Source: Vreelandella neptunia (GTDB taxonomy: Bacteria; Pseudomonadota; Gammaproteobacteria; Pseudomonadales; Halomonadaceae). Taken from it: a DNA stretch of 64,000 nucleotides. Location: positions 124,001-188,000 of the forward strand of contig NZ_CP140255.1 in NCBI RefSeq assembly GCF_034479615.1, written 5' to 3'. Both the position numbers and the translations under genes were made by a program. The notes below the pieces were generated by a model, which was not told the DNA's origin, did no database searches, and saw only the letters and a list, made by a program, of their open reading frames with translations. Position 1 is the first letter of the stretch, and every line of letters starts with the position of its first letter. Positions 43,868 through 53,726 of this stretch are shown here, in pieces.

Positions 43868-44875
43868 ATGTTTAAAAAAACGACACTGGCCATGGCCGTT
43901 AGCGGTTTATTGGCAGCCTCTGCAGCACAAGCAGCAACCGTTTATGATCAAGACGGTACCGACCTGGAAATCTACGGCCGTATTGCCATGGGGTTTGAAG
44001 GTGGCGGTGTTGATGACGGTGTTGATAACGGCGAAGAGTTCCGCAATTTCGGCTCCCGTCTGCGGATTACCGCTGGTCACCAGATTTCTTCAGACCTGCG
44101 TGCATTCGCCCGTGTAGAGTGGCGTTTTACGGGTGACGAACGTAATACATCCTCTGGTTTCGATGAGGTGCGTAACAGTTACCTAGGCCTGGAAAGCCAG
44201 CAGTTCGGTACCTTTATGGCCGGTAATTACAACAGTTTTTACGATAACTACGTTATGACGCCGTTCGATGTCTACGTTGAGCGTGGCTACGAGTTTGCTG
44301 GTGGCGGCCTACAGGCACGTGGCGACTCTATTGGCTATAAAACGCCGAAAATGAGTGGCTTTCAGGCAGTTATTTCTGCCAAGCATTTCTCTGAGCGTGG
44401 CATGACCGATGCAGAGATTGAGGCAACCGGTGGCAGTGATATTGCCGCTCAAGGTGGTTTAGTTTATGAAACAGGCCCAGCACGTCTGGCGCTAGGTTTT
44501 GTCGATGATGTAGCGATTGGCGGCGGTAATGATGAAATGCGCTATGGCGCAACGGGTGAATTCAGCATTACGGACTCATTCTCTGCACGTGTAGGTTATG
44601 AAACCCGCGGTGATGACGATGTTAACGGTGGCGGTTTCGATAAAATCGGTGTTGGTGCGACTTTCGCTATCGATTCCTGGAAGTTCTTCGCCGATTACTA
44701 CAACATCGATGTAGACGGCGCTAGCGATGAGCGCAACGCTTGGGCGCTAGGATCCATGTACAAGCTGTCTAGCAATTTCGATATGTTCCTCGAGCTTAAC
44801 GATCGTAACCTGGATGCTGTTAATGACTTCGAAGAAGATATGTACTACGCACTAGGCGCTCGCTATCACTTCTAA
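43868..44875 (+). CDS. Gram-negative outer-membrane porin
   Basis: 335-residue general porin from the ATG at 43868: signal peptide MFKKTTLAMAVSGLLAASAAQA, then a beta-barrel starting TVYDQDGTDLEIYGRIAMGFEGG and ending in the OmpA/BAM-recognised C-terminal Phe (YYALGARYHF). The constriction-loop region NSFYDNYVMTPFDVYVER (about 115-135) is family-like. Very acidic, as common in halophile surface proteins. A 16-codon longer frame upstream is not a signal peptide and is rejected. Confidence 0.92.
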   Translation: MFKKTTLAMAVSGLLAASAAQAATVYDQDGTDLEIYGRIAMGFEGGGVDDGVDNGEEFRNFGSRLRITAGHQISSDLRAFARVEWRFTGDERNTSSGFDEVRNSYLGLESQQFGTFMAGNYNSFYDNYVMTPFDVYVERGYEFAGGGLQARGDSIGYKTPKMSGFQAVISAKHFSERGMTDAEIEATGGSDIAAQGGLVYETGPARLALGFVDDVAIGGGNDEMRYGATGEFSITDSFSARVGYETRGDDDVNGGGFDKIGVGATFAIDSWKFFADYYNIDVDGASDERNAWALGSMYKLSSNFDMFLELNDRNLDAVNDFEEDMYYALGARYHF

Positions 44876-44960
44876 TTAATAGAGTGATGTAAGCGGTAGT
44901 GTTGCATTGTTTTTTGCATTAGTTCTTTAGCTTTTAGTTAGCTCGCATGTTTCGATCTTT

Positions 44961-44990
44961 ACCGGTGTGGATAATTCCACACCGGTTTTT
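44961..44990 (+). terminator. Rho-independent terminator after the porin
   Basis: ACCGGTGTGG (44961-44970) and CCACACCGGT (44977-44986) pair perfectly around ATAATT and lead into TTTT. Confidence 0.9.
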
Positions 44991-45227
44991 AGCGTTTTTA
45001 TATTTCATGCTTTACCTGGCTGCCCTCAAAGAGGCGCTCTTTATTCTCGGTGAGTTATTTCTCGAACCGTAAACTTAAGGAGAGGAGAGAAGGTAATAAT
45101 TTTGCCATGGAGACGAAATGTCGCTGGTAGGCTATCTTTGGTTATTCGTCATCTAATGTGGATTTAATATTAACCGGCACATTTTGTGCCTCACGGTTCA
45201 GACAGAACCACCAAGCCAACTGTCTGT

Positions 45228-45325
45228 TGTGGGAGGCCGCTTCCAGCGGGCGAAGGGTACCAAAGGTACCCAGGTGTTGTCAGGCTGACAGCCTAAACGG
45301 TCGCGAGCTAAAGCTCCCTCCCACA
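45228..45325. repeat. REP doublet (REPIN-like element)
   Basis: TGTGGGAGGCCGCTT (from 45228) and the inverted copy ending GCTCCCTCCCACA (45313-45325) are REP-like ends. Between them lie a GGGTACC-AAA-GGTACCC palindrome (45255-45271) and TGTCA-GGC-TGACA (45278-45290). The whole folds into a long cruciform/hairpin, the structure of REPINs mobilised by RAYT transposases. It sits in the 544-bp gap between porin and the 5'-nucleotidase. Confidence 0.65.
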
Positions 45326-45419
45326 GGTCAGTTGTCAGAAATAATTCCATACCGAATGACGAAGAGCCCTATCTTTACTGCTAGGGTGTCTGAACACTAT
45401 TATGAAAGGAGTCATTTGA

Positions 45420-47060
45420 ATGCGTTTTCACCGCTATGGCTTGGCGCTAGGGACAGCGCTATTTGCCTCCGTTCCTCCCGCCTTTGCTGATAATTACACT
45501 CTGACGCTATTTCACACCAACGATCTACATGGGCGTACCGATCAGTATCCCTATTTGATCACCACGCTGAATGAGGCGCGGGAGACTTACGGCGAAGGAT
45601 TATTGCTAGACGCTGGCGATATCTTTTCGGGCACGCTCTACTTCACTGAATCTCAGGGCCAGGATGCGCTGGAGTTTATGAACTTGATGGGCTACGACGC
45701 CTTTGTGCCCGGCAACCATGAGTTCGATTTAGGTGATCCACAGCAAGGTCACCAAGCGCTAGCAGCGTTTTTCGCAGGCGCCGAATTTCCTATTTTAGGG
45801 GCTAATCTGGTCTTCTCCGCAGGCCCGGAGTTTGCTGACATGCTGGGTGAGTCAGTCAGTGCTGACCCGCAAGCGGGGACGCTTTATGACGGCATTATTG
45901 TTGAGCATAACGGCGAGCCTATCGGCATCTTTGGGTTAAGCACTCTAGACAGCGAGACGATCTCTAGTCCTGGCCACGTTACTATTAGTGATTACCGTCA
46001 AGCCGCTGAAGTCATGGTGGCAAGCTTTGAAGAGCAGGGTGTTAACAAAATTATTGCCCTTACCCACCTTGGTTACGACAGCGACCCCAGCGTAGGTAAC
46101 GACCTGCTGCTGGCAGAGCATGTTGAAGGCATCGACATTATTATTGGTGGCCACAGCCATACCCAAGTGTCGCCCCCCAGGCTGCTGAGCGAGAGTCGCG
46201 CTGGTGAGACGCTCACATCACCAACGGTGATTGGCCAGGCAGGCGAGTATGGCCAGCACCTGGGGGTTATGCAGGTCATCTTCGACGAGAACGGCGTGGT
46301 GGTGGATGCCAGTGGTGAGCTGCTGGCCGCCGACGACCGCGAAGCGGATTCTGACGCGGCTCAGCGGCTTGAACCCTACACCGCGGAAATTGAAACATTA
46401 CGGGATACCTTGATCGGCGCCAAGGCGATCGCCGAGTTACCCAATCCCCGCCACGGCAGCGGTGATGAACGGAGCGTGCGAGCCAATGAAACAGCGCTAG
46501 GCAACTTGATTACCGATGCCCAACTGCATGCCGCGCAGCAGGTAGCGCCCGACACGGTCATGGCGATCCAAAATAGCGGCGGTATCCGTGAAGCGATTGA
46601 AAGGGGGGATGTGTCCGTAGGCGATCTAATCGCCGTACAACCATTTGGCAATCGCCTGACGCTGCTTGACGTCACCGGCGCTGAACTGTTGGAAACCTTC
46701 GAAATCGCCCTGGCCAATGCACCCGGCGAGGATGGCGGTTTTCTGCAGGTGTCAGCAGGCGTTGAGTTGGTGTATGACAGCAGCGAGCCGCCAGGTGAGC
46801 GGGTTGTGAGCCTACACGTTGCCCAGGAAGGCGCGATGCAGGCGATTGATCCAGAGCGTACCTATACCATCGCCACCAATAGCTTTACCGCCGCCGGTGG
46901 CGACAGCCATACGGTGCTTGGCGCTGCCTATGAAGATGGTCGTAACACCATCGTCGGCAATACAGACTGGGAAATGCTGCGCGACTATATGGTGGAGCGT
47001 AAAGAGGTATTCTACCAAGTCGAAGGGCGGATCATCGACTTGGCTCAAGAGGGCGCGTAA
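45420..47060 (+). CDS. Periplasmic 5'-nucleotidase / metallophosphatase (UshA-like)
   Basis: 546 residues with a signal peptide ending PAFA-D. The N-terminal metallophosphatase domain has LFHTNDLHGRTD, LLLDAGDIFSG, VPGNHEFDLG, LTHLGYDSD and IIIGGHSHTQV as metal and phosphate ligands. The C-terminal 5'-nucleotidase domain (about 330-530) shows ETALGNLITDAQ, NSGGIREAIERGDV and TNSFTAAGGD. Releases phosphate from nucleotides outside the cytoplasm. AAGGAG precedes the ATG. Convergent with ugpC; both serve phosphorus acquisition. Confidence 0.93.
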   Translation: MRFHRYGLALGTALFASVPPAFADNYTLTLFHTNDLHGRTDQYPYLITTLNEARETYGEGLLLDAGDIFSGTLYFTESQGQDALEFMNLMGYDAFVPGNHEFDLGDPQQGHQALAAFFAGAEFPILGANLVFSAGPEFADMLGESVSADPQAGTLYDGIIVEHNGEPIGIFGLSTLDSETISSPGHVTISDYRQAAEVMVASFEEQGVNKIIALTHLGYDSDPSVGNDLLLAEHVEGIDIIIGGHSHTQVSPPRLLSESRAGETLTSPTVIGQAGEYGQHLGVMQVIFDENGVVVDASGELLAADDREADSDAAQRLEPYTAEIETLRDTLIGAKAIAELPNPRHGSGDERSVRANETALGNLITDAQLHAAQQVAPDTVMAIQNSGGIREAIERGDVSVGDLIAVQPFGNRLTLLDVTGAELLETFEIALANAPGEDGGFLQVSAGVELVYDSSEPPGERVVSLHVAQEGAMQAIDPERTYTIATNSFTAAGGDSHTVLGAAYEDGRNTIVGNTDWEMLRDYMVERKEVFYQVEGRIIDLAQEGA

Positions 47061-47078
47061 TAAGTCGCTTTTATGCCT

Positions 47079-48137
47079 CTATCGTGTTTCCGTGCGTTTC
47101 CCCGTAGCGCTGTTGAAGGGATGCAGCGCTTCTAAAGTGACATAGAAGCGTAACGTCTCGCCTTCAGCGACCGGCGGCTGCCCCGATACGCGGATGACTG
47201 TGGGCTGGTCGCTATCGGCCAGGGTCACATACAGGTGGCTTTCGGCCCCCGCGGCTTCAAACAGCGCAAGCGTAGAGTCGACAATTAGGTGAGGCGCAGT
47301 CGGCGGCGCTAGATGCATATCATCCGGTCGAATGCCGACGACATCGGTGCCTTCGGGTAGGTTATCCAGTAGACCGTTGGCGCCTTGTTCTTTCAAGTAA
47401 TCCACCGGTAGCATGTTCATGGCGGGGGAGCCGATAAACCCGGCGACGAACATGGTGGCGGGGCGGGCATAGATCTCCATGGGCGTGCCCACTTGCTCAA
47501 TCTGCCCGGCGTTAAGCACCACTAAACGGTCACCCAGGGTCATGGCTTCCAGCTGGTCGTGGGTCACATAGAGGCTGGTAGTCTTCAGGCGCCGCTGCAG
47601 CTGTTTGATCTCCACGCGCATCTGCACCCGCAGCTTGGCATCCAGGTTGGAGAGCGGTTCGTCGAATAGAAACGCCGCAGGCTCGCGCACCAGGGCACGG
47701 CCCATGGCTACCCGCTGGCGCTGGCCGCCGGAGAGCTTGCGCGGCTTGCGCTCTAGAAAATCTTCGATCTCGAGCATTTTGGCGGCAATTCGCACGCGCT
47801 TTTCAATGTCTTCTTTGTTAAACCCGCGGTTCTTGAGGCCGTAAGCAAGGTTGTTGTACACCGTCATATGCGGGTAGAGCGCATAGTTCTGGAACACCAT
47901 GGCGATATCACGCTCGGCGGGTTCTAGCTTATTGACCACCCGGTCACCGATTTTGAGCGTGCCCTCGGTAATGGTTTCAAGCCCTGCCACCATGCGCAGC
48001 AGGGTAGATTTGCCGCAGCCGGAAGGCCCGACCAGCACCACAAATTCCCCATCTTCAATCTGTAAATCGATGCCTTTGACGGCGTGAACATCGCCGCTAT
48101 AGGTTTTCTTTAGCCCTTCCAAGGTAATGCTGGCCAT
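47079..48137 (-). CDS. ugpC: Glycerol-3-phosphate ABC transporter ATPase
   Basis: 352-residue MalK-type ATPase with a C-terminal TOBE/OB regulatory domain. Walker [10 protein letters not shown] (about 37-45), signature [19 protein letters not shown], Walker [12 protein letters not shown] and switch [11 protein letters not shown] are intact. It energises UgpAE. Last gene of ugpBAEC, one base after the ugpE stop. MsmK/MalK-like multi-sugar use is possible, but operon context indicates glycerol-3-phosphate. Confidence 0.93.
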   Translation of the reverse strand: MASITLEGLKKTYSGDVHAVKGIDLQIEDGEFVVLVGPSGCGKSTLLRMVAGLETITEGTLKIGDRVVNKLEPAERDIAMVFQNYALYPHMTVYNNLAYGLKNRGFNKEDIEKRVRIAAKMLEIEDFLERKPRKLSGGQRQRVAMGRALVREPAAFLFDEPLSNLDAKLRVQMRVEIKQLQRRLKTTSLYVTHDQLEAMTLGDRLVVLNAGQIEQVGTPMEIYARPATMFVAGFIGSPAMNMLPVDYLKEQGANGLLDNLPEGTDVVGIRPDDMHLAPPTAPHLIVDSTLALFEAAGAESHLYVTLADSDQPTVIRVSGQPPVAEGETLRFYVTLEALHPFNSATGKRTETR

Positions 48138-48138
48138 C

Positions 48139-48981
48139 TTATTTCTCCGTCTCGGTCAGGCCTTTCACAAATAGGCGTTGCATAAACAGAATCACTAAAA
48201 CCGGCGGCAGCGCTGCCATCACCACTGCCGCCATCACCAGTTGCCACTGAGGGTTCTCTTCCGAGGTCATGCGCTGAATGCCCATCACGATGGTGTAATA
48301 ATCAGGGTCGGTAGTGATAATTAACGGCCAGAGGTACTGGTTCCAGCCGTAGATAAACATGATCACAAACAGCGCGGCGATATTGGTTACCGACAGCGGC
48401 ATCAGTATGTCTTTAAAAAACTTCAGCGGCCCTGCGCCATCGACTCGGGCGGCTTCGAGCATCTCTTCGGGAATGGTCATAAAGAACTGGCGGAACAAGA
48501 AGGTTGCGGTAGCCGAGGCAATCAGCGGGATCGACAGCCCGGCAAAGCTATTGAGCATATTAAGATCCGCGACGACCTGAAAAGTCGGAATAATGCGCAC
48601 TTCCACCGGCAGCATCAACGTGACGAAGATCACCCAGAAGAAGAACATCCGGAAGCGGAAGCGGAAGTAGACGATGGCAAAGGCGGAAAGTAGCGAAATA
48701 GACAACTTTCCTACCGTGATCGCCATGGCCATTATAAAACTGTTCCAGAGCATCAGGGCGGCCGGCGGTGCGCCAGCATTGGAGACGCCCGACTGCCACA
48801 TCCGCGTGTAGTTTTCGATCCCGTGACCGCCGGGCAGCAGTGGTAGCGTGCCCTGCAGCAAGCCCGAGAGGGAGTGGGTAGAGGCGATGATCGCGACATA
48901 CACCGGAAAAGCCACCAGCGCGACACCAGAGATCAAAACAATATGGGCTATCAGGTTAGCCCAAGGGCGGTTTTCAACCAT
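48139..48981 (-). CDS. ugpE: Glycerol-3-phosphate ABC transporter permease UgpE
   Basis: 280-residue inner-membrane permease with six helices. It begins [35 protein letters not shown], contains [14 protein letters not shown] in the periplasmic loop, and has the EAA loop [26 protein letters not shown] that docks UgpC. It follows ugpA by 18 bases. Confidence 0.93.
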   Translation of the reverse strand: MVENRPWANLIAHIVLISGVALVAFPVYVAIIASTHSLSGLLQGTLPLLPGGHGIENYTRMWQSGVSNAGAPPAALMLWNSFIMAMAITVGKLSISLLSAFAIVYFRFRFRMFFFWVIFVTLMLPVEVRIIPTFQVVADLNMLNSFAGLSIPLIASATATFLFRQFFMTIPEEMLEAARVDGAGPLKFFKDILMPLSVTNIAALFVIMFIYGWNQYLWPLIITTDPDYYTIVMGIQRMTSEENPQWQLVMAAVVMAALPPVLVILFMQRLFVKGLTETEK

Positions 48982-48999
48982 TAACGTTCTCCCTAAGGC

Positions 49000-49884
49000 T
49001 TAGTAATTGACTCGGCGCTCAATAAAGCGGAATTGAATCATCGTTAATGCCACCACAATCACCATCAGAATCACCGACTGAGCCGCGGACGAGCCAAGGT
49101 TTAGCCCGACAAAACCGTCGGCATACACTTTGTAAACCAGTATGTTAGTGGCCTGGGCCGGGCCGCCTGCGGTGGTGGCGTGAATAATCGCGAAGGTGTC
49201 GAACATGGCGTACACCACGTTAACCACCAGCAAGAAGAAGGTGGTAGGCGTGAGCAGCGGGAAAATGATCGTCCAGAAGCGCTTGATCGGGCTGGCGCCG
49301 TCAATGGAGGCGGCTTCAATCAACGATTGGGGAATGGACTGTAAACCCGCCAGAAAAAACAGGAAGTTATAGGAGATCTGCTTCCAGGCAGCGGCAAAAA
49401 TCACCAGCAGCGTGGCGTCACTGCCCGAGTTACGGTGGTTCCACTGGTAACCCACCATTTCCAGCATATAGGGCACAATGCCGATAGAGGGGTTGAAGAT
49501 AAACCACCACAACACGCCCGCAAGAGCGGGGGCGATGGCGTAGGGCCACACCAGTAGCGTGGTGTAGGTGCTGCGTGAGCGAATCATCCGATTGACGGTA
49601 CTGGCCAATAAAAGCGCCACTGTCATCGATAGCAGGGTAGTGCCCACGGCGAATACCACCGTCACCGATAGCGAATTGACATAACTGCCGTCACGAAATA
49701 GACGGGCAAAGTTCTCAAGACCCACAAACGTTGAGCGCAGCCCAAAGGCGTCTTCGCGCAACAGCGACTGATACAGCGCCTGGCCTGCAGGCCAGATAAA
49801 GAAAATCAGTGTCACAATCACCTGGGGCGCCAGCAGCGCGTAGGGCAAAAAGCGACCAGGGTAGGTCATGCGTTTGGTTTGCAT
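49000..49884 (-). CDS. ugpA: Glycerol-3-phosphate ABC transporter permease UgpA
   Basis: 294-residue partner permease: [26 protein letters not shown] at the N-terminus, EAA loop [26 protein letters not shown] (about 190-215), and the C-terminal [25 protein letters not shown]. Sits between ugpB and ugpE. Confidence 0.93.
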   Translation of the reverse strand: MQTKRMTYPGRFLPYALLAPQVIVTLIFFIWPAGQALYQSLLREDAFGLRSTFVGLENFARLFRDGSYVNSLSVTVVFAVGTTLLSMTVALLLASTVNRMIRSRSTYTTLLVWPYAIAPALAGVLWWFIFNPSIGIVPYMLEMVGYQWNHRNSGSDATLLVIFAAAWKQISYNFLFFLAGLQSIPQSLIEAASIDGASPIKRFWTIIFPLLTPTTFFLLVVNVVYAMFDTFAIIHATTAGGPAQATNILVYKVYADGFVGLNLGSSAAQSVILMVIVVALTMIQFRFIERRVNY

Positions 49885-49931
49885 GGGCAGCTCTGCAAAT
49901 GGTTAGTAAATATAAGCATCAACAAACAAAA

Positions 49932-49961
49932 TCGCCGCCTGCCCAATTAGGCAAGCGGCGA
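49932..49961 (-). other. Intercistronic hairpin between ugpB and ugpA
   Basis: TCGCCGC-C-TGCC (49932-49943) pairs with GGCA-A-GCGGCGA (49950-49961), one mismatch, loop CAATTA, with no T-run in the minus-strand direction. It likely protects the 3' end of ugpB mRNA, giving more binding protein than permease. Confidence 0.6.
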
Positions 49962-49974
49962 AGTGAGTGCTTAT

Positions 49975-51300
49975 TTACTGGTTGGCAGCTTCAAAGTCAC
50001 GAAGCAGATCATTGCCGCGTTCCACAGCGTCGTCTGCCGCTTCCTGGCCCGATTTGCCACCGGTCATTACGGCTTCCATCTCTTCGGAGATGATGTCGCG
50101 AATCTGCACGAAGTTACCAAAGCGTAGGCCTTTGGAGTTCTCGGTCGGCTCGTTAAGGGTCATCTGTTTCAGCGAAATATCTGCACCGGGATTCTCTTCG
50201 TAGTAGCCCTGTTCTTTGCTCAGATCCCAAGCGGCTTGGGTGATGGGCAGGTAGCCGGTTTGCTGGTGCCACTGTGCCTGCACTTCGGGCTGAGAGAGGT
50301 ACTCAAAGAACGCTGCAACGGCTTCGTACTCTTCGTCGCTGTGGCCCTGCAGTGCCCACAGGGTGGCGCCACCGATAATCGAGTTTTGCGGTGCGCCTTC
50401 TACGTCGTCGTAGTAGGGCTGCATGCCAAAGCCAACTTCAAACTCTGAATTGGCGGCGACATCCGCACGTGAAGCAGAAGAGCCGAAGAAAATCGCGCAG
50501 TCCTGGGAGTAGAACATCGGCTCAGAGTCGGGGCCGGAGCCGGGGCCACCCCATTTAAAGACGCCTTCTTCCTGCCAGTCGTGGAGGTTGTCCCAGTGGC
50601 GAGCGACTAGCTCATTGTTGAAGGTAAACTCGGTTTCCATACCGCCAAAGCCGTTTTCCAGCGTACCTAGCGGCACGTTATGCCAAGCGGAGAAGTTCTC
50701 CAGCATCACCCAACTAGGCCAGGAGGTGGTAAAGCCACAGCTGGCCGCACCAGACTCGACGATTTGACGTGAAAAATCGGCCACTTCTTCCCATGTTTCG
50801 GGGGGCTGCTCGGGATCCAGGCCCGCTTCTTCAAACATGTCCCGGTTGTAGTACATGATGGGCGTAGAAGAGTTGAACGGGAAAGAGAGCATATTGCCGT
50901 TGGTGTCGGTGTAATAACCAACCACGGCGGGCAGGAAGGCTTCGTTATCAAAAGCGCGACCATGCGCTTCCATCAACTCGTACACTGGGTAGATGGCGCC
51001 TTTGGCGTTCATCATGGTACCGGTACCGACTTCAAACACCTGCAGGATATGCGGCTGCTCATTGGCGCGGAAGGCGGCAATGGCGCCTGTCATCGTCTCG
51101 GTATAGGTGCCGCGATAGCTGGGTGTGACGTGGTAGTCGTCCTGTGAAGCGTTAAACTCTTCGGTCATTTCTTCGAGAATTTCGCCCAATTGACCGCCCA
51201 TGGCGTGCCACCAACTAACTTCAGTGGCTGCCTGGGCAGACAGGCTAAGGCTGGCAGTAGCCACACCAACGGCAAGTGCGTGCAGTGTAAAACGAGACAT
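49975..51300 (-). CDS. ugpB: Glycerol-3-phosphate-binding periplasmic protein
   Basis: 441-residue type-1 extracellular solute-binding protein with signal peptide ending SLSAQA. It aligns with UgpB: EVSWWHAMGGQLGEILEEMTEEFN, YRGTYTETMTGAIAAFRANEQPHILQVFEVGTGTMM and GYLPITQAAWDLSKEQGYY. First gene of the ugpBAEC operon; a Pho-box-like site lies about 110 bp upstream. Confidence 0.94.
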   Translation of the reverse strand: MSRFTLHALAVGVATASLSLSAQAATEVSWWHAMGGQLGEILEEMTEEFNASQDDYHVTPSYRGTYTETMTGAIAAFRANEQPHILQVFEVGTGTMMNAKGAIYPVYELMEAHGRAFDNEAFLPAVVGYYTDTNGNMLSFPFNSSTPIMYYNRDMFEEAGLDPEQPPETWEEVADFSRQIVESGAASCGFTTSWPSWVMLENFSAWHNVPLGTLENGFGGMETEFTFNNELVARHWDNLHDWQEEGVFKWGGPGSGPDSEPMFYSQDCAIFFGSSASRADVAANSEFEVGFGMQPYYDDVEGAPQNSIIGGATLWALQGHSDEEYEAVAAFFEYLSQPEVQAQWHQQTGYLPITQAAWDLSKEQGYYEENPGADISLKQMTLNEPTENSKGLRFGNFVQIRDIISEEMEAVMTGGKSGQEAADDAVERGNDLLRDFEAANQ

Positions 51301-51407
51301 AACAGCTCCTTGTGGGCCTGAGCTTAGTCAGGCGTGCAATGCGTTTGTTGAGATTTTTGGATGCACTGAACAGTAAGAAGTGTAGATGACGTTTTAGTGA
51401 ATGCACG

Positions 51408-51425
51408 ATGAACCTGCCGTGACAG
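51408..51425 (-). promoter_or_regulatory. Pho-box-like site upstream of ugpB
   Basis: On the minus strand, CTGTCACGGCAGGTTCAT matches two 7-bp Pho-box halves (CTGTCAT) 11 bases apart at 6/7 and 5/7. ugp is a PhoB target in E. coli, which supports but does not prove the assignment. Confidence 0.45.
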
Positions 51426-51515
51426 TCAACGTTAATTTATTAACCGGTCTGCTCAGTAGGAAAACGAAGAGGCCAGTGATAGGGTGATATAAACAGCCTA
51501 ACTAACGAGAGAAGT

Positions 51516-52679
51516 ATGACTGAAGCGACAACTTTGCTGGCGAAGCTGGTGTCGTTTGACACTACCTCCAGCGAATCCAATCTAGCGCTGATTGAGTACG
51601 TGGAAGGTTATTTGGCCGAGTACGGCGTTAGTGCCGAGCGGGTAATGAGCCCCTGCGGCACCAAGGCTAATTTAATTGCAAGGATCGGTTCAGAGGCGCC
51701 GGGCGGGGTAATGCTTTCCGGGCATACCGATGTGGTACCGGTAGCGGGGCAGCCCTGGTCGAGTGATCCCTTCACTCTGCGTGATGGCGGCGATGGGCGT
51801 CTTTATGGGCGTGGCACCTGCGATATGAAAGGCTTTATTGCCTGCGTGCTGGCTATGGTGCCCAAGTGGGTTGAGGCACCTCTGCAGCAGCCCATTTATC
51901 TTGGTTTCTCTTACGATGAAGAGATCGGCTGCGTGGGGGCGCCAAGCCTCATTAAGCGCTTTTACGAGCACTACTCCACCACCGCCCATGTGATTGTCGG
52001 CGAGCCCACCAGCATGCAGCCAGTGGTCGCGCAGAAAGGGGCGACCAACCTACGCACCACGGTGATTGGTCAGGAAGCTCACAGCAGCCAGGTCAATCAA
52101 GGCACCTCAGCCATCCACGTAGCGGCAAGGCTGGTGACCTTTATTGAGGACACCATGGCGGCGTTGGTGGAAGAGGGGCGCGTCGATGAGGCCTTTAATG
52201 TGCCTCACACCAGCTTGCACGTAGGCAAAATAAAAGGCGGTACGGCGATCAATATTATGGCGCGGGAGTGTCAGTTTGAGTGGGAGATTCGCCATCTGCC
52301 TACGGACACCTTCGACGAAATATACGCGCGCTTTGAGGCCTATTGCGGCCAGCTAAGCGCTGAGCTGCAGGCCAAAGGCAAGCACGTTGAAATCATCACC
52401 GAGCCGCTAAACGTGACAGTGCCGGGCTTGGCCGACCGTGAAAACGAACAGGTACTGCGCTTAGCCAAAGACCATTTGCCAACAGGGTGCTGTGACCACG
52501 CGGTGGCCTATGCAACCGAGGCCGGGCAGTTCCAGGGCCAGGGCCTGCAGACAATAATTCTTGGCCCTGGCAGCATCGCCCAGGCGCATCAGCCCGATGA
52601 ATATATCGATATTGAGCAGCTTGAAGCGTGCGAAGAGTTTCTAATGAAGATGGGCAAAGCGTTAGAGAAGACTGTCTAA
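51516..52679 (+). CDS. argE: Acetylornithine deacetylase
   Basis: M20-family di-zinc amidohydrolase of arginine synthesis, removing acetyl from N2-acetylornithine. The 387 residues show LSGHTDVVPVAGQPW (about 67-81), YGRGTCDMKGFIA, SYDEEIGCVGAPS (catalytic Glu) and GEPTSMQPV. The ending GPGSIAQAHQPDEYI supplies the last ligand. The motif details fit ArgE better than DapE. GAGAGAAG precedes the ATG. Confidence 0.93.
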   Translation: MTEATTLLAKLVSFDTTSSESNLALIEYVEGYLAEYGVSAERVMSPCGTKANLIARIGSEAPGGVMLSGHTDVVPVAGQPWSSDPFTLRDGGDGRLYGRGTCDMKGFIACVLAMVPKWVEAPLQQPIYLGFSYDEEIGCVGAPSLIKRFYEHYSTTAHVIVGEPTSMQPVVAQKGATNLRTTVIGQEAHSSQVNQGTSAIHVAARLVTFIEDTMAALVEEGRVDEAFNVPHTSLHVGKIKGGTAINIMARECQFEWEIRHLPTDTFDEIYARFEAYCGQLSAELQAKGKHVEIITEPLNVTVPGLADRENEQVLRLAKDHLPTGCCDHAVAYATEAGQFQGQGLQTIILGPGSIAQAHQPDEYIDIEQLEACEEFLMKMGKALEKTV

Positions 52680-52693
52680 ATAGCTAATAACCA

Positions 52694-52729
52694 AAAAAAT
52701 CCCACCCGGTTAATGGGGTGGGATTTTTT
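52694..52729 (+). terminator. Bidirectional terminator after argE
   Basis: AAAAAATCCCACCC (52694-52707) pairs with GGGTGGGATTTTTT (52716-52729). A and T runs on both sides allow use by argE and by the convergent 52757-53068 gene. Confidence 0.93.
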
Positions 52730-52756
52730 GTAGTGCTTTCATACCATGTCGCTTTT

Positions 52757-53068
52757 TCAGTGCTGAGGATGTTGTTCGAACAGCTCAGCTTTGGCATGGC
52801 GCATCACATCTTCGCACGCCTGCTGTTGGGCTAACTGTGTTAGCAGGCGTTGAGTTACTTCGAAGCCCTTGCCTAAGCAAGTGTCGACTTCCTGTTGGCT
52901 AACCGCTGGCGTCACTCGGTAATCGATTTTTACCGTGCGCCCACCACCTTCCAGCCGATCCGCAACTCCCCTGAGTCGCCACGCGATTTTCTCTTTCCAA
53001 GTTGCTGATTCTTCCGCGCCTTCGTTTACGCTAAACGTGCACTGCCATTCCGGTTTAAAGACCTTCAT
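52757..53068 (-). CDS. Hypothetical small protein
   Basis: 103 residues from MKVFKPEWQCTFSVNEGAEES; the frame runs 65 codons further upstream, but GGAGG directly precedes 53068 and the upstream part is low-complexity hydrophobic and overlaps the ychJ start. Contains WKEKIAWRLRGVADRLEGGGRTVKIDYRV and two isolated Cys (CLGKGFEV, QQACEDV). No family recognised. GGAG and CTCC around the ribosome binding site can form a very small hairpin. Confidence 0.65.
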   Translation of the reverse strand: MKVFKPEWQCTFSVNEGAEESATWKEKIAWRLRGVADRLEGGGRTVKIDYRVTPAVSQQEVDTCLGKGFEVTQRLLTQLAQQQACEDVMRHAKAELFEQHPQH

Positions 53069-53252
53069 AGGAGAACCTCCAAAAATTTTGGAAAGAATGA
53101 TCGATCGTGTTTCGTACCCCATCGTCTGAATGTATTGCCCCACCACTATATACCTAACGCAGCATAAATATCGAACAATAGTCATACACGTCGGGCGACG
53201 CGCATAGGGCGTATCGGTTAGGCTATAAATGATGTGACTAACGAGCTTTTTT

Positions 53253-53726
53253 ATGACCTCCACAACTGATCCAAGTTGCCCCTGTGGTAGCTCTTTAACG
53301 CTTGATAAGTGCTGTGGCCGTTATCATCAAGGCGAGCCTGCTCCCACGCCTGAAGCATTGATGCGCTCTCGTTATGCGGCTTTTGTGCTAGGGCTTAGCG
53401 ACTACCTGTTGGCGACATGGCATCCCTCTACCCGCCCTGCAGAGCTTGCGCCGGATCCTGACGCTGAGTGGAAGTCGCTATCCATCATCTCCGCAGAACC
53501 GCCGATCGAGAATATCGGTTACGTGCATTTTCGTGCTTGTTTTTATGAAAGGGGGCGAGTGCAAAAAGGATGGCACGTATTAGAAGAGGTCTCCCGCTTC
53601 GTTAACGAGCAGCAACGCTGGTGGTATATAGACGGAACACCCACGCTTACCCGCCTGAAACCACGCCGAAACGACCCGTGCTTATGTGGTAGCGGGCGCA
53701 AATTAAAGGTATGTTGCGGTGAATAG
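53253..53726 (+). CDS. ychJ: YchJ-family SEC-C motif protein
   Basis: 157 residues with a SEC-C zinc motif at each end: CPCGSSLTLDKCCGRYH (9-25) and DPCLCGSGRKLKVCCGE (about 141-157), flanking the UPF0225 NTF2-like core (ALMRSRYAAFVLGLSDYLLATWH). The family's biochemical role is unknown; SEC-C motifs bind zinc and often nucleic acid or SecB-type partners. Overlaps the next gene by 8 bases. Confidence 0.9.
   Translation: MTSTTDPSCPCGSSLTLDKCCGRYHQGEPAPTPEALMRSRYAAFVLGLSDYLLATWHPSTRPAELAPDPDAEWKSLSIISAEPPIENIGYVHFRACFYERGRVQKGWHVLEEVSRFVNEQQRWWYIDGTPTLTRLKPRRNDPCLCGSGRKLKVCCGE

Noticed and set aside
45158..45490. 110-codon frame before the 5'-nucleotidase
   Set aside because: It reads through the REP doublet palindromes and overlaps the true gene start in another frame.
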